Shown one piece after another: positions 36,739 to 47,834 of a DNA stretch of 64,000 nucleotides. How positions within the stretch are numbered: the first letter of the stretch is position 1; each line of letters opens with the position of its first letter. Location: contig NZ_FMYL01000005.1 in assembly GCF_900096955.1 (NCBI RefSeq), forward strand, positions 1 to 64,000, written 5' to 3'. A model generated the notes under the pieces. The model saw only the letters and a program-made list of their open reading frames with translations. It was not told where the DNA came from and did not search any database. A program made the translations under genes and the position numbers. The DNA is from Acinetobacter boissieri (GTDB lineage: Bacteria; Pseudomonadota; Gammaproteobacteria; Pseudomonadales; Moraxellaceae).

Positions 36739-37097
36739 TATAGTATCGGTTACTTTATGGGTGGGTTTATCTGTAGTGTAAAGTAATTTTTTACGTTGGT
36801 CTTTAAAGCCTTAAAAAATCAGATTAAACCCAAGTGCTATTGCCATGTGAAAGTAGCTTCTTTTGGGGTAGATCTAATGTTGTTTTGACGAGTATAAAGA
36901 AAGGTTTGAGCGAGATGGTTTGTCTGTAATTTGGACAAATGAACATACATGTTAGGTTTAAAAGCGACAGTATTGATTTAAATTTTTTTAGCCAAGTAGT
37001 GCGACCAAGCCATATTTTAAACACTCTATTTGAGAAGTATTAGAAATATCGCCATGACATGACTATAATCATGCTCCAATTGGCGAAGAGAATGCAG
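36739..37097. other. Intergenic region upstream of rep
   Basis: About 360 AT-rich bases between divergent genes, expected to hold both promoters. No confident promoter or structure was seen, apart from the GAAGAG ribosome-binding site at 37085-37090. Confidence 0.4.
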
Positions 37098-39143
37098 ATG
37101 TCATCAGCAAGTCAACTTAACGACAAGCAGCTTGAAGCAATGAAATATACGCAAGGTCCATTATTGGTTCTTGCAGGTGCAGGCTCAGGCAAGACTTCGG
37201 TGATTACCCGCAAAATTGCGCATTTGGTACAGAACTGTCGTATTCCTGCCTATCGCATTACCGCAATGACTTTTACCAATAAAGCTGCCCGGGAAATGAA
37301 AGAGCGGGTGAGCAAGTTATTATCAAAAGAAGAAGCAAAGGGCTTGTCGGTATCGACCTTTCATACCTTCGGCTTGAATTTATTACGCTTAGAACTTAAA
37401 CATTTACCCCTTAAAAATAACTTTTCTATTTTAGATGCAGATGATTGCAAACGCATTTTAATGGACTTGATGCATCAAGATAATTTGTCAGGGGCGGAAA
37501 GCAAAGAACTAATTGCTAAAGTCATGAAAAAAATATCTGATTGGAAAAATGACTTAATTATCCCAGAGCAAGCCCATCAAACCTGTGAAACAGAAGAAGA
37601 TGTTCGCTTTGCCTATTTGTATCAACTGTATGAGCGTAACTTACGTGCCTATAATGCAGTCGATTTTGATGATTTGATTGTATTACCAACACGGTTGCTA
37701 CAAGAAAATGCTGAAGTACGAGACAAATGGCAAAACCGTGTGCGTTATTTATTGGTCGATGAATATCAAGACACCAACACAGCACAGTATATTTTAGTCA
37801 AACTTTTGGTTGGTGTAATGGGGCAGTTTACTGCGGTAGGCGATGATGACCAGTCGATTTATGCATGGCGTGGTGCAAAGCCTGAAAATATGGGACTACT
37901 GAAAGAAGATTTTCCCAACTTAAACGTGATTAAACTTGAACAAAACTATCGTTCAACCAGTCGTATTTTAAAGGCAGCCAATCATGTGATTGGAAATAAT
38001 CCCCATATTTTTGATAAAAAGTTATGGAGTGATAAAGGTCACGGTGAAGAAATCCGTATTATTACCTGTCGTAATGATGACGATGAGGCTGAGCGTGTAT
38101 CACAAGATATTATTACCCATAAACTAATGAATGGTAAAAGTTGGAAAGATTACGCCGTGCTGTATAGAGGAAACTTTCAGGCACGTATTTTAGAAACCTA
38201 TCTACGCCAACTCCAAATTCCGTATAAACTTTCTGGTGGTACGTCTTTTTTTGCACGTAGTGAAATTAAAGACATTATGAGCTATCTGCGCCTGATTATT
38301 AATCCTGAAGATGACAGTGCATTTTTACGTATTATTAATACACCTAAGCGTTCTATAGGGCCTGTCACTTTAGAAAAAATTGGTTTGTTTGCTCAAGAAA
38401 ATCATTTGTCATTACTTATGGCCGCAGGCGATCAACGCTTAGCGATGGTTTTATCTAAGAAAATTTGCTCACATTTGTTCGAATTTTCTGATTTTATGCA
38501 AAAGTATACCCGTGAGTTACTAGAAGATGACAATCCTGTGCCAATTATACGGCAGATGATTACTGAAACAGGTTACATTGACTACGTGCGAGAGCAAGCG
38601 GCTACACCTGCACAAGAAAAAACCAAATTAGATAACATTGAAACACTGTATACCAGTATTCAAAGCTTGATTAACCGTGCTGAAAATGTCGATGACAAAA
38701 ACATTGAAAGTGTGATTCGTAAAATGGTGTTACTGGATTTACTCGAGCAACAACAAGAGGAAGAAGACACCGATAAAGTAAATTTACTCACCTTGCACGC
38801 GGCAAAAGGTCTTGAATTTCCGTATGTATATATGATTGGTTTAGAGGAAGAGCTTTTACCACATAAAAACTCGATTGCAGCTGAAACCATAGAGGAAGAG
38901 CGTCGTTTAATGTATGTGGGAATTACTCGTGCAAGACAAGGGCTAACCTTAACTTTAGCCGAGCAACGCAAAGCAGGTGGTCAAATGAAACAAATGACTG
39001 CGAGTCGCTTTTTAGATGAGTTGCCACAAGACGATATTCATTGGCTTGGTCGAAAAAAGAAAATAAATCAGCATGTAGATCCCAAAGAGCAAGCCAAAAC
39101 CTATTTGGAAAACTTACGCAGTATGTTGAAACATAAACATTAA
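37098..39143 (+). CDS. rep: ATP-dependent DNA helicase Rep (UvrD/Rep family)
   Basis: A superfamily 1 3'-5' helicase that clears protein roadblocks for the replisome. Seen: Q-motif region LNDKQLEAM, Walker [19 protein letters not shown], Walker [47 protein letters not shown] and VGITRARQ. The frame is open from 37059, but GAAGAG sits 7 bases before the ATG at 37098, giving 681 residues against 673 in E. coli Rep. Ends 19 bases before dut, so probably cotranscribed. Confidence 0.93.
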   Translation: MSSASQLNDKQLEAMKYTQGPLLVLAGAGSGKTSVITRKIAHLVQNCRIPAYRITAMTFTNKAAREMKERVSKLLSKEEAKGLSVSTFHTFGLNLLRLELKHLPLKNNFSILDADDCKRILMDLMHQDNLSGAESKELIAKVMKKISDWKNDLIIPEQAHQTCETEEDVRFAYLYQLYERNLRAYNAVDFDDLIVLPTRLLQENAEVRDKWQNRVRYLLVDEYQDTNTAQYILVKLLVGVMGQFTAVGDDDQSIYAWRGAKPENMGLLKEDFPNLNVIKLEQNYRSTSRILKAANHVIGNNPHIFDKKLWSDKGHGEEIRIITCRNDDDEAERVSQDIITHKLMNGKSWKDYAVLYRGNFQARILETYLRQLQIPYKLSGGTSFFARSEIKDIMSYLRLIINPEDDSAFLRIINTPKRSIGPVTLEKIGLFAQENHLSLLMAAGDQRLAMVLSKKICSHLFEFSDFMQKYTRELLEDDNPVPIIRQMITETGYIDYVREQAATPAQEKTKLDNIETLYTSIQSLINRAENVDDKNIESVIRKMVLLDLLEQQQEEEDTDKVNLLTLHAAKGLEFPYVYMIGLEEELLPHKNSIAAETIEEERRLMYVGITRARQGLTLTLAEQRKAGGQMKQMTASRFLDELPQDDIHWLGRKKKINQHVDPKEQAKTYLENLRSMLKHKH

Positions 39144-39162
39144 TCAGTACAAGGAAACATCA

Positions 39163-39615
39163 ATGAAAGTTCAAGTAAAAATTTTAGACGCTCGTTTGGG
39201 TGAAACGTGGCCACTGCCTAACTATGCGACGCAAGGTTCGGCAGGTTTAGATTTACGTGCTTGTATAGATGAAGCCATGACGATTGAAGCCGGGCAAACA
39301 GTACTGATTAAAACGGGTTTATCTATTTACATTGCAGACCCACAGTTTGCAGGTTTGATTTTGCCACGTTCGGGTTTAGGTCATAAGCACGGGATTGTTT
39401 TGGGTAATTTAGTCGGCTTAATTGACTCAGATTATCAAGGAGAGTTAATGATTTCGGTATGGAATCGTGGTCAAAGCGCATTTACGTTAGAACCTGGTGA
39501 ACGTTTAGCACAATATGTACTTGTCCCTGTAGTGCAAGCAGAGTTCGAACAAGTTACTGAATTTGTTGCAACTTCACGTGGTACAGGTGGTTTTGGTCAT
39601 ACAGGCCAACAATAA
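39163..39615 (+). CDS. dut: dUTP diphosphatase
   Basis: A 150-residue trimeric enzyme that hydrolyses dUTP to dUMP, keeping uracil out of DNA and feeding dTMP synthesis. Seen: all five motifs, including [40 protein letters not shown] and C-terminal [19 protein letters not shown] precedes the ATG. It follows rep closely and precedes algC and argB, a gene order common in this genus. Confidence 0.97.
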   Translation: MKVQVKILDARLGETWPLPNYATQGSAGLDLRACIDEAMTIEAGQTVLIKTGLSIYIADPQFAGLILPRSGLGHKHGIVLGNLVGLIDSDYQGELMISVWNRGQSAFTLEPGERLAQYVLVPVVQAEFEQVTEFVATSRGTGGFGHTGQQ

Positions 39616-39755
39616 TTTAAGCCCCATAGGTGTGCTATTGTTGTTACAAATCTATGGGGTACTTTAAGCATTTTTAATTTTATGTAGAAAAATATTTACA
39701 ATAGTCCTATAAATGATGACAATTTAGCATGATATTAAAATAGTTAAGCCAAAAC

Positions 39756-41189
39756 ATGCAGTTAACACAACAAGACTTTCCTGCACATATTTTTAGAGCC
39801 TACGACATACGTGGGCGTTTGTCAGATTTGCGTTTAAATGTACTTGTAGCGATTGCACGCGCTTTTGCTATACAGCTTAAACAGCAACAGATTGACCATG
39901 TTGTGTTGGGTTTTGACGCCCGACTTGATGGCAAAATGTATGCGAGTTATATACAGCACATTTTGATTCAGCAACATATACACGTCACAGCATTAGGGTG
40001 TTGTTCCACGCCATATATGTACTTTATGGCACAACAACTGACCAAAACAGGTTCAGGCATTATGCTTACTGCAAGTCATAATCCCAAAACAGATCATGGT
40101 ATCAAGTGGCTCAGTCACAAATCACCGCCTACGCCAGAAGACATACAAAATATTGCACACTTAGCGAAACAGCAGTATCTGGCTGATCTGACTCTACCAA
40201 TTGTTGAGGTATCTGAGGTTATTGAAATACCTTCAGCACAAGCATATCTTGCGCAGTTAGAACATGATATTCAGTTAAAAAAACCACTGACGGTTGTGGT
40301 TGATGGTATGCACGGGGCAGCGGGTCAGTATGCCGAAGTAATTTTGAATACCCTTGGCTGTAAAGTGATTGCACTACGCTGTTATGCCAATGGTGACTTT
40401 CCAGATCATGCCCCTGACCCGTCAAAAAGACAGCATCTTAATTTATTGTGTGACGCCGTTAAACAACATCATGCAGACCTTGGTTTGGCTTTAGACGGCG
40501 ATGGTGATCGTTTGGTGGTGGTCGATGAAAACAGCAATATTATTAGTCCAGACCAGCTTATGTGTATATTTGCTGAAATGTGTTTGAAACAGTACCCACA
40601 GCAAGAAATTGTATTTGATGTGAAGTGTGCGAATATGATTGAACATGTGGCACAGCGTTATGGTGGTACTGCCACGATGCTTCGTACAGGCAGTACATTT
40701 TTGCGCCGTTATTTGGCAGAAAATCCACGAGCGGTCTTTGGTGGTGAATACGCAGGGCATTATGTCTTTAATGATGGCCGTGGTTTGGGATATGATGATG
40801 GCTTGTATGCAGGCTTACGTTTAATGGAATACTTCTCACAAAAAGCATCTATGGGGCTTTCTGATCTGTTTTTAGACTATCCAGAGCGTTGTTTTACTGA
40901 GGATACTTATATTGCAACGACAGGCGTGTCTGCACAAACTTTGCTCCAACATTTTAAGCAATCTTATGGCCATAATACACAAGAAAAATTGACAGAAATT
41001 GATGGTATTCGATTAGACTTTGCAGAAGGCTTTGGCATTATACGGGCATCAAATACAGGGGAGTATTTAACGGTGCGTTTCGATGCAGTGAATGACGTGA
41101 TATTACAACAGATTAAAACCACTTTTTCAGAGGTGTTTTTACCGGATTACCCAACGATTGCAGCAGATATTTTACAAGCGCATGCATGA
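39756..41189 (+). CDS. algC: Phosphomannomutase/phosphoglucomutase (AlgC-like)
   Basis: A 477-residue alpha-D-phosphohexomutase interconverting hexose-6- and hexose-1-phosphates for capsule, LPS and exopolysaccharide precursors. Seen: IFRAYDIRGR at the N-terminus, active serine in GIMLTASHNP, metal loop LALDGDGDRLVVVDE, sugar-binding FGGEYAGHYVFND and phosphate-binding RASNTGEYLTVRF. It lies between dut and argB on the same strand, with 140 bases after dut. Confidence 0.93.
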   Translation: MQLTQQDFPAHIFRAYDIRGRLSDLRLNVLVAIARAFAIQLKQQQIDHVVLGFDARLDGKMYASYIQHILIQQHIHVTALGCCSTPYMYFMAQQLTKTGSGIMLTASHNPKTDHGIKWLSHKSPPTPEDIQNIAHLAKQQYLADLTLPIVEVSEVIEIPSAQAYLAQLEHDIQLKKPLTVVVDGMHGAAGQYAEVILNTLGCKVIALRCYANGDFPDHAPDPSKRQHLNLLCDAVKQHHADLGLALDGDGDRLVVVDENSNIISPDQLMCIFAEMCLKQYPQQEIVFDVKCANMIEHVAQRYGGTATMLRTGSTFLRRYLAENPRAVFGGEYAGHYVFNDGRGLGYDDGLYAGLRLMEYFSQKASMGLSDLFLDYPERCFTEDTYIATTGVSAQTLLQHFKQSYGHNTQEKLTEIDGIRLDFAEGFGIIRASNTGEYLTVRFDAVNDVILQQIKTTFSEVFLPDYPTIAADILQAHA

Positions 41190-41214
41190 CGGCTTGATAT
41201 AAAAATAGTATTAA

Positions 41215-42132
<918 letters not shown>

Positions 42133-42150
42133 GCTTTTGACATTAAAAAT

Positions 42151-42180
42151 ATAAAGTGGATATATGATTTTCCACTTTAT
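42151..42180. terminator. Hairpin after argB
   Basis: Perfect stem ATAAAGTGGA/TCCACTTTAT with a 10-base loop, about 20 bases after the argB stop. No clean T-run follows, so the terminator call is moderate. Confidence 0.5.
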
Positions 42181-42421
42181 AGCGCCTTTGTAATATTGGA
42201 TTAGATCTCATTTTTTAAAAAATATGTAATATTTGATTTCTTTGTTGGCTTAAATATTAAAATTGGGATTTATATAAATATATGATAAATAAATATTATT
42301 TTTATCTTGCATTTCTTTATTCAAAAAAAGAATAAAGAACAACATAAAAATCCATTTACAAGATTAAGGCTCTGCGATAAATTATAACAGTGTTAATAAA
42401 TAAACGATGTCAGTAAACGCC

Positions 42422-43267
42422 ATGTGCCAACTCCTCGGAATTAATTGTGCTGAACCCACAGATGTGACCTTTTCGTTTAAAGGCTTTTCACAGCGTGCAG
42501 GGATCACTTCAGATCACTGTGATGGTTTTGGAATCGGTTTTTTTGAAGACCGAGCATGTCGTTTGTTTGTAGATAATAAATCTGCAATGCAATCGCCAAT
42601 TGGTGACTTGATTCGTAACTATCCGATTAAGTCAAAAAATGTGATTGCGCATATTCGTAAAGCGACTCAAGGCCAAGTGACTTTTCAAAATTCACACCCA
42701 TTTGTACGTGAATTATGGGGTAGACATTGGTTGTTTGCGCATAATGGCGATTTACATGAATTTGAGCCTGAACTCAGCGGTCGTTTTACCCCAATTGGTA
42801 ATACAGACAGCGAGCATGCATTTTGTTATTTGCTTGACCGTTTGGTGGAACACTTTGGTTATAAAGAGCCTAAGGTAGAAGAAGTATTTGCAGTGCTTGA
42901 AGAAATTGCACCAGAAATTTCTGAGTTTGGTACATTTAATTTTTGCTTGTCAAATGGCGAAGCTTTATTTGCTTATGCTGTGACTAAACTGAGCTGGACT
43001 GTACGTGGTTATCCATTTGGTTTGGCTAGATTGGTCGACTTAGATGTAGAAATTGACTTTAGTACAGTGACTACCCCTGAAGACAGAGTGGCGGTTGTTA
43101 CAACAGAGCCTTTAACAGATGAAGTATGGACAGCATTTAAACCTGGTGAGCTTATTTTGTTTCAAAATGGTTATTTAGTGAAAACTGCACAAACCTATAT
43201 TGATCGATTGGTTAGAGAAGCAAAAGATCCATCTTTACGCCGTATTACTCAAGCCGATATTTATTAG
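42422..43267 (+). CDS. yafJ: Class II glutamine amidotransferase, YafJ-like
   Basis: A 281-residue Ntn-type amidotransferase that would release ammonia from glutamine for an unknown acceptor. The start at 42422 was chosen because it gives MCQLLG, placing the catalytic cysteine at position 2, exposed after Met removal, as in this class; an ATG at 42407 would bury it. Seen: AHIRKATQG, NSHPFVRELWGRHWLFAHNGDL, TDSEHAFCYLLD. E. coli YafJ matches along its length. No clear Shine-Dalgarno. Single gene with a terminator. Confidence 0.9.
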   Translation: MCQLLGINCAEPTDVTFSFKGFSQRAGITSDHCDGFGIGFFEDRACRLFVDNKSAMQSPIGDLIRNYPIKSKNVIAHIRKATQGQVTFQNSHPFVRELWGRHWLFAHNGDLHEFEPELSGRFTPIGNTDSEHAFCYLLDRLVEHFGYKEPKVEEVFAVLEEIAPEISEFGTFNFCLSNGEALFAYAVTKLSWTVRGYPFGLARLVDLDVEIDFSTVTTPEDRVAVVTTEPLTDEVWTAFKPGELILFQNGYLVKTAQTYIDRLVREAKDPSLRRITQADIY

Positions 43268-43292
43268 ATGATTAGTCATGGTATGTTGAAAT

Positions 43293-43321
43293 AAAAAGGG
43301 GCTTTTAAAAGCCCCTTTTTT
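43293..43321 (+). terminator. Terminator of yafJ
   Basis: Perfect palindrome AAAAAGGGGCTTTT/AAAAGCCCCTTTTT ending in a T-run, 25 bases after the stop. Confidence 0.92.
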
Positions 43322-43694
43322 GTATTTTAAAATGATGATGTATTTTTAATTTTATTTTGAACGATAAAGATCTCTTCTTATCTTCGTATCATTGTAATTT
43401 AAAATGATGATGATTGTTCTGTTTAAGAAATTAACAGTAGGTGGATTTTTTAATACGATTTTGAGATAAAAAGATTAGATTTAAAGGAAACTTAGCATCA
43501 TTTTTATGTAAAACATATGAAACCTTGGTTAAATAATACTTGATTCTTTTACTCTACTTTTTTAAGTAATAATAGCAAATTCAATCATTTATTAAACCAC
43601 CTAAAACGGTCGGATTTTTTTGTTATTTTTCAATGCTCTATAATTCTATATGATACATCGTTCATAATTATATATTTTAAAAATAGAGGGGATC
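43322..43694. other. Intergenic region upstream of the bacteriohemerythrin gene
   Basis: About 370 AT-rich bases. The only distinct site is GAGGGG at 43686-43691, the ribosome-binding site of the next gene. No RNA gene or further open frame was recognised. Confidence 0.4.
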
Positions 43695-44144
43695 ATGAAA
43701 ATTTCTTGGAGTTCAAATTTTGAAACGGGTATAGATGTTATTGATGAGCAACATAAAAGAATTTTGTATTATATTAATGATATTGATGAAGTTTGTTTTA
43801 CACATGACCGTGAAAAAATAAAAGATATTTTAGATAATATTATTGATTATACTCAGTCACATTTTACTTTTGAGGAGAGCCTACAACAAGAAGCGGGTTA
43901 TCAATTTAGTGTGCCTCATAAGAAAGTACATGATTTATTTATTAAAAAAATTGAGGATTATCGGTTACGTTTTTTAAAAGGTGAAACCATTGAAGAAGAT
44001 TTATATCAAGTATTAACTAAATGGTTAATTAACCACATTAAACACGATGATGCAGACTACGTCGGGGCTGTCAAAGACAATATGAATCAACTTATTCAAG
44101 AAAAACAAAAAAAGAAAGGTTGGCTGGCTCGCTTTTTTGCATAA
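43695..44144 (+). CDS. Bacteriohemerythrin
   Basis: A 149-residue non-heme di-iron O2-binding protein. Seen: the ligand set H20 (DEQH), H56 and E60 (HFTFEE), H75 and H79 (PHKKVH), H114 and D119 (NHIKHDD). The complete set indicates a functional di-iron site for oxygen storage, delivery or sensing. The C-terminus ends basic and hydrophobic (KKKGWLARFFA), possibly an amphipathic membrane contact; this is reminiscent of the MinD tail (GWLARLFGA). Good GAGGGG ribosome-binding site. Confidence 0.93.
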   Translation: MKISWSSNFETGIDVIDEQHKRILYYINDIDEVCFTHDREKIKDILDNIIDYTQSHFTFEESLQQEAGYQFSVPHKKVHDLFIKKIEDYRLRFLKGETIEEDLYQVLTKWLINHIKHDDADYVGAVKDNMNQLIQEKQKKKGWLARFFA

Positions 44145-44259
44145 TCATGTCCTAAATAGTCGTAATACTGTTATGACTCACCAACAACTTTTGATTTTCT
44201 ACGATGAGAAAGGCAAAATAGCGTATCATTTTTATATCATTTAGATACAGGACAGACTC

Positions 44260-45327
44260 ATGTCTCGATGGTTGTCGCCGTTACTTGCATTTTGTATGTC
44301 ATTGATGCTTATTACCAGCTTAGCACCAGTGTTCGGGTTTCAAATAGATCGCCAGTTTGATTTTTGGTTGTTGTGGTTGTTGGTTGTGGTAGTGGTTTCA
44401 TTACCGCTAACTTACTTAGAGTATGCTTTAGTTAAACGTGCTAAAACGAGCATATTAAATGCGCTCATGGCTTTAACTAGAGAGGCTGATGCATCGTTAC
44501 AATGGCGAATTATTGGTTGGTTATCCGTACTATTTATTCCATGTCTTGCAGGTGCAATGCTAAGCAATAGCTATAGTTTAGTCAGTCAATTTGTACCTTT
44601 GTCCATACGTACAGAGTTCGTATTTTTAGTATTAGCGATTGTTGCTGTCGTACTTTCATTTGTGCCTAGAGTATGGCTTGCTGGCATCAGTATGGTGGCT
44701 GTGCTGATCTCACTGGTCAGCAGTTATATGTTTGGGCATGAGCCGTTGGCTTGGCATAATACTCCGATTGTATTTTCCGAGTGGGGTAGTGCAACCGTAC
44801 TGGCTTTGGTCGCCAGTGGTTTAGGTTTGGGAATTTATGCACAAACCAGTATACAGCAAGTGATTACGACTGAGCGTTCAAGTCAGTTGGTTATTCCTGT
44901 ATGGTTAGCACAAGTACTTGCCGTGGTAGTGTTTGGGTTTTTCACGATACGTGCTCAAATACCTGCGCTGACATTGTTAGTTGCAGTCGTCTTTGCAGCA
45001 GCATGGCTTTTACAACTTGCGAAACAACAGCTGATTGAGCGAAAACTTCATCTGATTGCTGTGTATATGATGTTGTTAGGCCCTTTGTTGGTTTGGGTTA
45101 TACCGCATGTGCATGGTGTGTTTAACCTCGTACTGATGCTGTGGGGGCTTGTGAGTTGCTTACTGTATAGCTTGTTTGCAGGTTGGATGATGAAAATTAG
45201 CCATTTGCGTAAAGTACTTAACTTTAGTAATGAAATATATTACAACGCTTGGCGCATTGCTGTACGCATTGTTGCTCCTGTAAGTATTATTGTGGCTATA
45301 TTTTCCTTATTGTTAGGACGTTTTTAA
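44260..45327 (+). CDS. Polytopic inner-membrane protein of unknown function
   Basis: A 355-residue protein with about ten hydrophobic segments and no hydrophilic domain. I do not recognise the family with confidence. The C-terminal NEIYYNAWRIAVRIVAPVSI resembles the last-helix region of sodium:neurotransmitter symporters, and the N-terminus has a possible discontinuous helix, but the usual NSS sodium-site GLGNIWRFP is absent. The stop TAA is followed directly by the ATG of rnfH, so the two are translationally linked. Confidence 0.6.
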   Translation: MSRWLSPLLAFCMSLMLITSLAPVFGFQIDRQFDFWLLWLLVVVVVSLPLTYLEYALVKRAKTSILNALMALTREADASLQWRIIGWLSVLFIPCLAGAMLSNSYSLVSQFVPLSIRTEFVFLVLAIVAVVLSFVPRVWLAGISMVAVLISLVSSYMFGHEPLAWHNTPIVFSEWGSATVLALVASGLGLGIYAQTSIQQVITTERSSQLVIPVWLAQVLAVVVFGFFTIRAQIPALTLLVAVVFAAAWLLQLAKQQLIERKLHLIAVYMMLLGPLLVWVIPHVHGVFNLVLMLWGLVSCLLYSLFAGWMMKISHLRKVLNFSNEIYYNAWRIAVRIVAPVSIIVAIFSLLLGRF

Positions 45328-45642
45328 ATGAGTTTTGTTTGGGTGGCTTACGCAAGCCAGTCGCAGCAGTACTATGTGAAAGTGAATTTTCAGCAGGGAA
45401 TGAGTATTCAAGATGCGATTGATGCCAGTCATATTTTAGTAGATGCAGACATTAAGCCACCGCTGAGTGTAGGGGTTTTTGGCGAAAAAGTATCAGATTT
45501 AACGGATCTATTAAATGTGGGTGATCGAGTTGAAATTTATCGACCACTGATCATTAATCCCAAAGATATTCGCCGAAATCGTGCAATACAAAACCTACTT
45601 AAAACCAATGCACAAAAACAAAGCAATCGTTTAAAACGATAG
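45328..45642 (+). CDS. rnfH: RnfH-family (RatB/UPF0125) protein
   Basis: A 104-residue ubiquitin-like-fold small protein. Seen: VWVAYASQSQQYYVKVNFQ, DASHILVDAD, SVGVFGEKVSDLTDLLNVGD and VEIYRPLIINPKDIRRNRA, the RnfH signature. The function is not established. In many proteobacteria it sits next to bamE (smpA), as it does here, convergent across a terminator. Its start directly abuts the membrane-protein stop. Confidence 0.92.
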   Translation: MSFVWVAYASQSQQYYVKVNFQQGMSIQDAIDASHILVDADIKPPLSVGVFGEKVSDLTDLLNVGDRVEIYRPLIINPKDIRRNRAIQNLLKTNAQKQSNRLKR

Positions 45643-45655
45643 TTTTAACAGAAAG

Positions 45656-45685
45656 AAAAACCCCCATATTTGGGGGTTTCCTTTG
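45656..45685. terminator. Terminator between rnfH and bamE
   Basis: Stem AAACCCCCA/TGGGGGTTT with a TATT loop, T-rich on the plus side and A-run on the other, so bidirectional between convergent genes. Confidence 0.9.
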
Positions 45686-45722
45686 ACTAATTCGGCTGAA
45701 AGTTATTAAAATAAAAATATGT

Positions 45723-46094
45723 TTACAATGTTTCTTTTGCAGCAGGAAGTCCGGGCTGCGTATTAGGAATAGTATCTAATCCTTCTATACGGCTAACAAC
45801 ACCTGAGTTGTCGAAGTAAATTTTAAGGTGTTGGCCTTTTGCTTCAGCAATTTTTGCCTTTTTCGCATATGTGCCAGGAATATAATTGTAAATATAATCC
45901 CAACGTAGCGGGTTAAGTGGATCGGCAATTGTAGGGCTACCCAGTAAAAAACGTACCTGTTGGTAGGTCATACCAGGTTGCACTTGAGATGCCTGTGTTT
46001 TAATCAAAGGAGTTCCTTGAGGAATATCTATTTTATAAACACAACCACCGAGCATTGAACTGACGAGTAAAGTCGTCAAAATAATTTTTTGCAT
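45723..46094 (-). CDS. bamE: Outer membrane protein assembly factor BamE
   Basis: A 123-residue lipoprotein subunit of the BAM complex that inserts beta-barrel proteins. Seen: signal peptide with lipobox LGGC (Cys18), YKIDIPQGTPL and the core VQPGMTYQQVRFLLGSPTIADP...RWDYIYNYIPG. Typical SmpA/OmlA length. Divergent from fur, 108 bases apart, as in Pseudomonas and Acinetobacter. Confidence 0.95.
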   Translation of the reverse strand: MQKIILTTLLVSSMLGGCVYKIDIPQGTPLIKTQASQVQPGMTYQQVRFLLGSPTIADPLNPLRWDYIYNYIPGTYAKKAKIAEAKGQHLKIYFDNSGVVSRIEGLDTIPNTQPGLPAAKETL

Positions 46095-46202
46095 TTTGCT
46101 ACACTATCCAAATCAATTTTGATGCATTTCATTCAATCATAGATCATACTGCATCTAAACCCTATTGCATATTACTACTTCAAAATAGTTGAGAGACTCT
46201 GT

Positions 46203-46640
46203 ATGGCCATTTCAAATCAAGATCTACGTAAAGCAGGACTAAAAGTCACTTTGCCTAGAATTAAAATCTTGGAATTACTTGAGACATCTAAGCCACATCA
46301 TTTAAGTGCTGAAGATATTTATAAAACGTTATTAGATCAAGGCGAAGATGTGGGCCTTGCTACTGTATACCGTGTACTTACTCAATTTGAAGCAGTTGGT
46401 ATTGTGCAACGTCTTAATTTTGAAAACAATCACTCTGTTTTTGAAATTATGCAAGACAGTCATCATGACCATTTAGTTTGCCAAAACTGTAATAAAGTGC
46501 TCGAGTTTAGTAATGACTTAATTGAAAACGAGCAACATGAAGTGGCGAAAAAATTTGGTTTCACACTAACAGGCCATTCTTTAAATTTATATGGCTTTTG
46601 TAGTGACCAAGAGTGTCAAGATGCTTCACGTAAGAAGTAA
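46203..46640 (+). CDS. fur: Ferric uptake regulator Fur
   Basis: A 145-residue iron-sensing repressor. Seen: N-terminal winged helix (KVTLPRIKILELLE, LATVYRVLTQFEAVG), the HHDH metal motif at 87-90, and structural zinc cysteines C93, C96, C133 and C138. It would control the Fur boxes noted at 14015 and possibly 29698. Divergent from bamE. Confidence 0.96.
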   Translation: MAISNQDLRKAGLKVTLPRIKILELLETSKPHHLSAEDIYKTLLDQGEDVGLATVYRVLTQFEAVGIVQRLNFENNHSVFEIMQDSHHDHLVCQNCNKVLEFSNDLIENEQHEVAKKFGFTLTGHSLNLYGFCSDQECQDASRKK

Positions 46641-46659
46641 TTTATACATAAAAGCAACA

Positions 46660-46705
46660 AATTTAAATGAAAGAGAGCATAGCCTCTTTCATCTAAATTC
46701 AATTT
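46660..46705. terminator. Terminator between fur and pilU
   Basis: A 16-bp stem AATTTAAATGAAAGAG/CTCTTTCATCTAAATT (one mismatch), 8-base loop, between convergent genes. Confidence 0.75.
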
Positions 46706-47817
46706 TAATCGTCTAAAGACAAATGACGTGTCACCTTTTCTGACGGTTCGTCGTCAGTTGACAGTTTAATTTTAAGTCTTAAATCATTTGGTGCATCTGC
46801 ATGTTTAAGTGCATCTTCATAAGAAATAACGCCCTCTTGATATAAATCAAGCAAAGACATATCAAATGTTTGCATGCCAAGTTCCTTAGACTTTGTCATA
46901 ATTTCTTTAATTTGATTAATTTGTCCCTTACGAATATATTCTGAAATCAGTGGGCTATTAATCAAAATTTCAATCGCTGCACGGCGAGATTTCTTATCGA
47001 TCGTCTGAATGAGTTGTTGTGCAACAATGGCTTTTAAATTTAAAGACAAGTCCATTTGAATTTGATGATGGCGCTCGCTGTCAAAGAAGTTAACAATACG
47101 ATCAATCGCTTGGTTAGCATTGTTTGCATGCATTGTTGCTAAAACCAAGTGACCTGTTTCGGCAAAATTTAATGCATAATTCATCACCTCTGTGGTACGA
47201 ATTTCACCAATCAGAATGACATCGGGTGCTTGTCTTAACGTATTTTTAAGTGCGACTTCAAAAGACTGTGTATCTATCCCGACTTCACGTTGTGTAATAA
47301 TACAACCTGCATGTTGGTGAATAAATTCGACAGGGTCTTCAATAGTAATAATGTGACCATGACTCGTGCGATTGCGATGACCAATTAATGAGGCTAACGA
47401 GGTTGATTTCCCTGTACCTGTACCACCGACAAATAAAATAATGCCTCGTTTTTCCATAATCAGTTTTTTGAGTACTGGAGGCAGTTTGAGTTCGTCTGTT
47501 AATGGAATCACGTTTTCAATACGGCGGATGACCATACCAGGCATATCACGTTGATAAAATGCACTTACACGAAACCTGCGACCATCTGCTCCACTGGTAA
47601 TGGCAAAATTACATTCTTTGGTATTTTTAAACTCAGTTCTTTGCTGTTCATTCATGATTGAATGAATGAGCTGGCGAATCAGGTCAGCACTCATTTTAGT
47701 TCGAGCAAGTGGCGTCAGTTGCCCATTTACTTTCATGAGTGGTTCAAGGTCGGCAGTAATAAAGAGGTCTGAGCCTTTTTTATCACTCATGACTTGGAGC
47801 AAATCATTAAAATTCAT
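46705..47817 (-). CDS. pilU: Type IV pilus retraction ATPase PilU
   Basis: A 370-residue hexameric ATPase of the PilT family that supports pilus retraction under load. Seen: PAS-like N-terminal domain, Walker A GGTGTGKS at 131-138, Asp box TIEDPVEF, Walker B VILIGEIRTTEVM, His box ETGHLVLATMHANNA. The extended C-terminus marks PilU and not PilT. 17 bases after pilT in one operon. Confidence 0.95.
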   Translation of the reverse strand: MNFNDLLQVMSDKKGSDLFITADLEPLMKVNGQLTPLARTKMSADLIRQLIHSIMNEQQRTEFKNTKECNFAITSGADGRRFRVSAFYQRDMPGMVIRRIENVIPLTDELKLPPVLKKLIMEKRGIILFVGGTGTGKSTSLASLIGHRNRTSHGHIITIEDPVEFIHQHAGCIITQREVGIDTQSFEVALKNTLRQAPDVILIGEIRTTEVMNYALNFAETGHLVLATMHANNANQAIDRIVNFFDSERHHQIQMDLSLNLKAIVAQQLIQTIDKKSRRAAIEILINSPLISEYIRKGQINQIKEIMTKSKELGMQTFDMSLLDLYQEGVISYEDALKHADAPNDLRLKIKLSTDDEPSEKVTRHLSLDD

Positions 47818-47834
47818 AAAATGATCATCTACCT

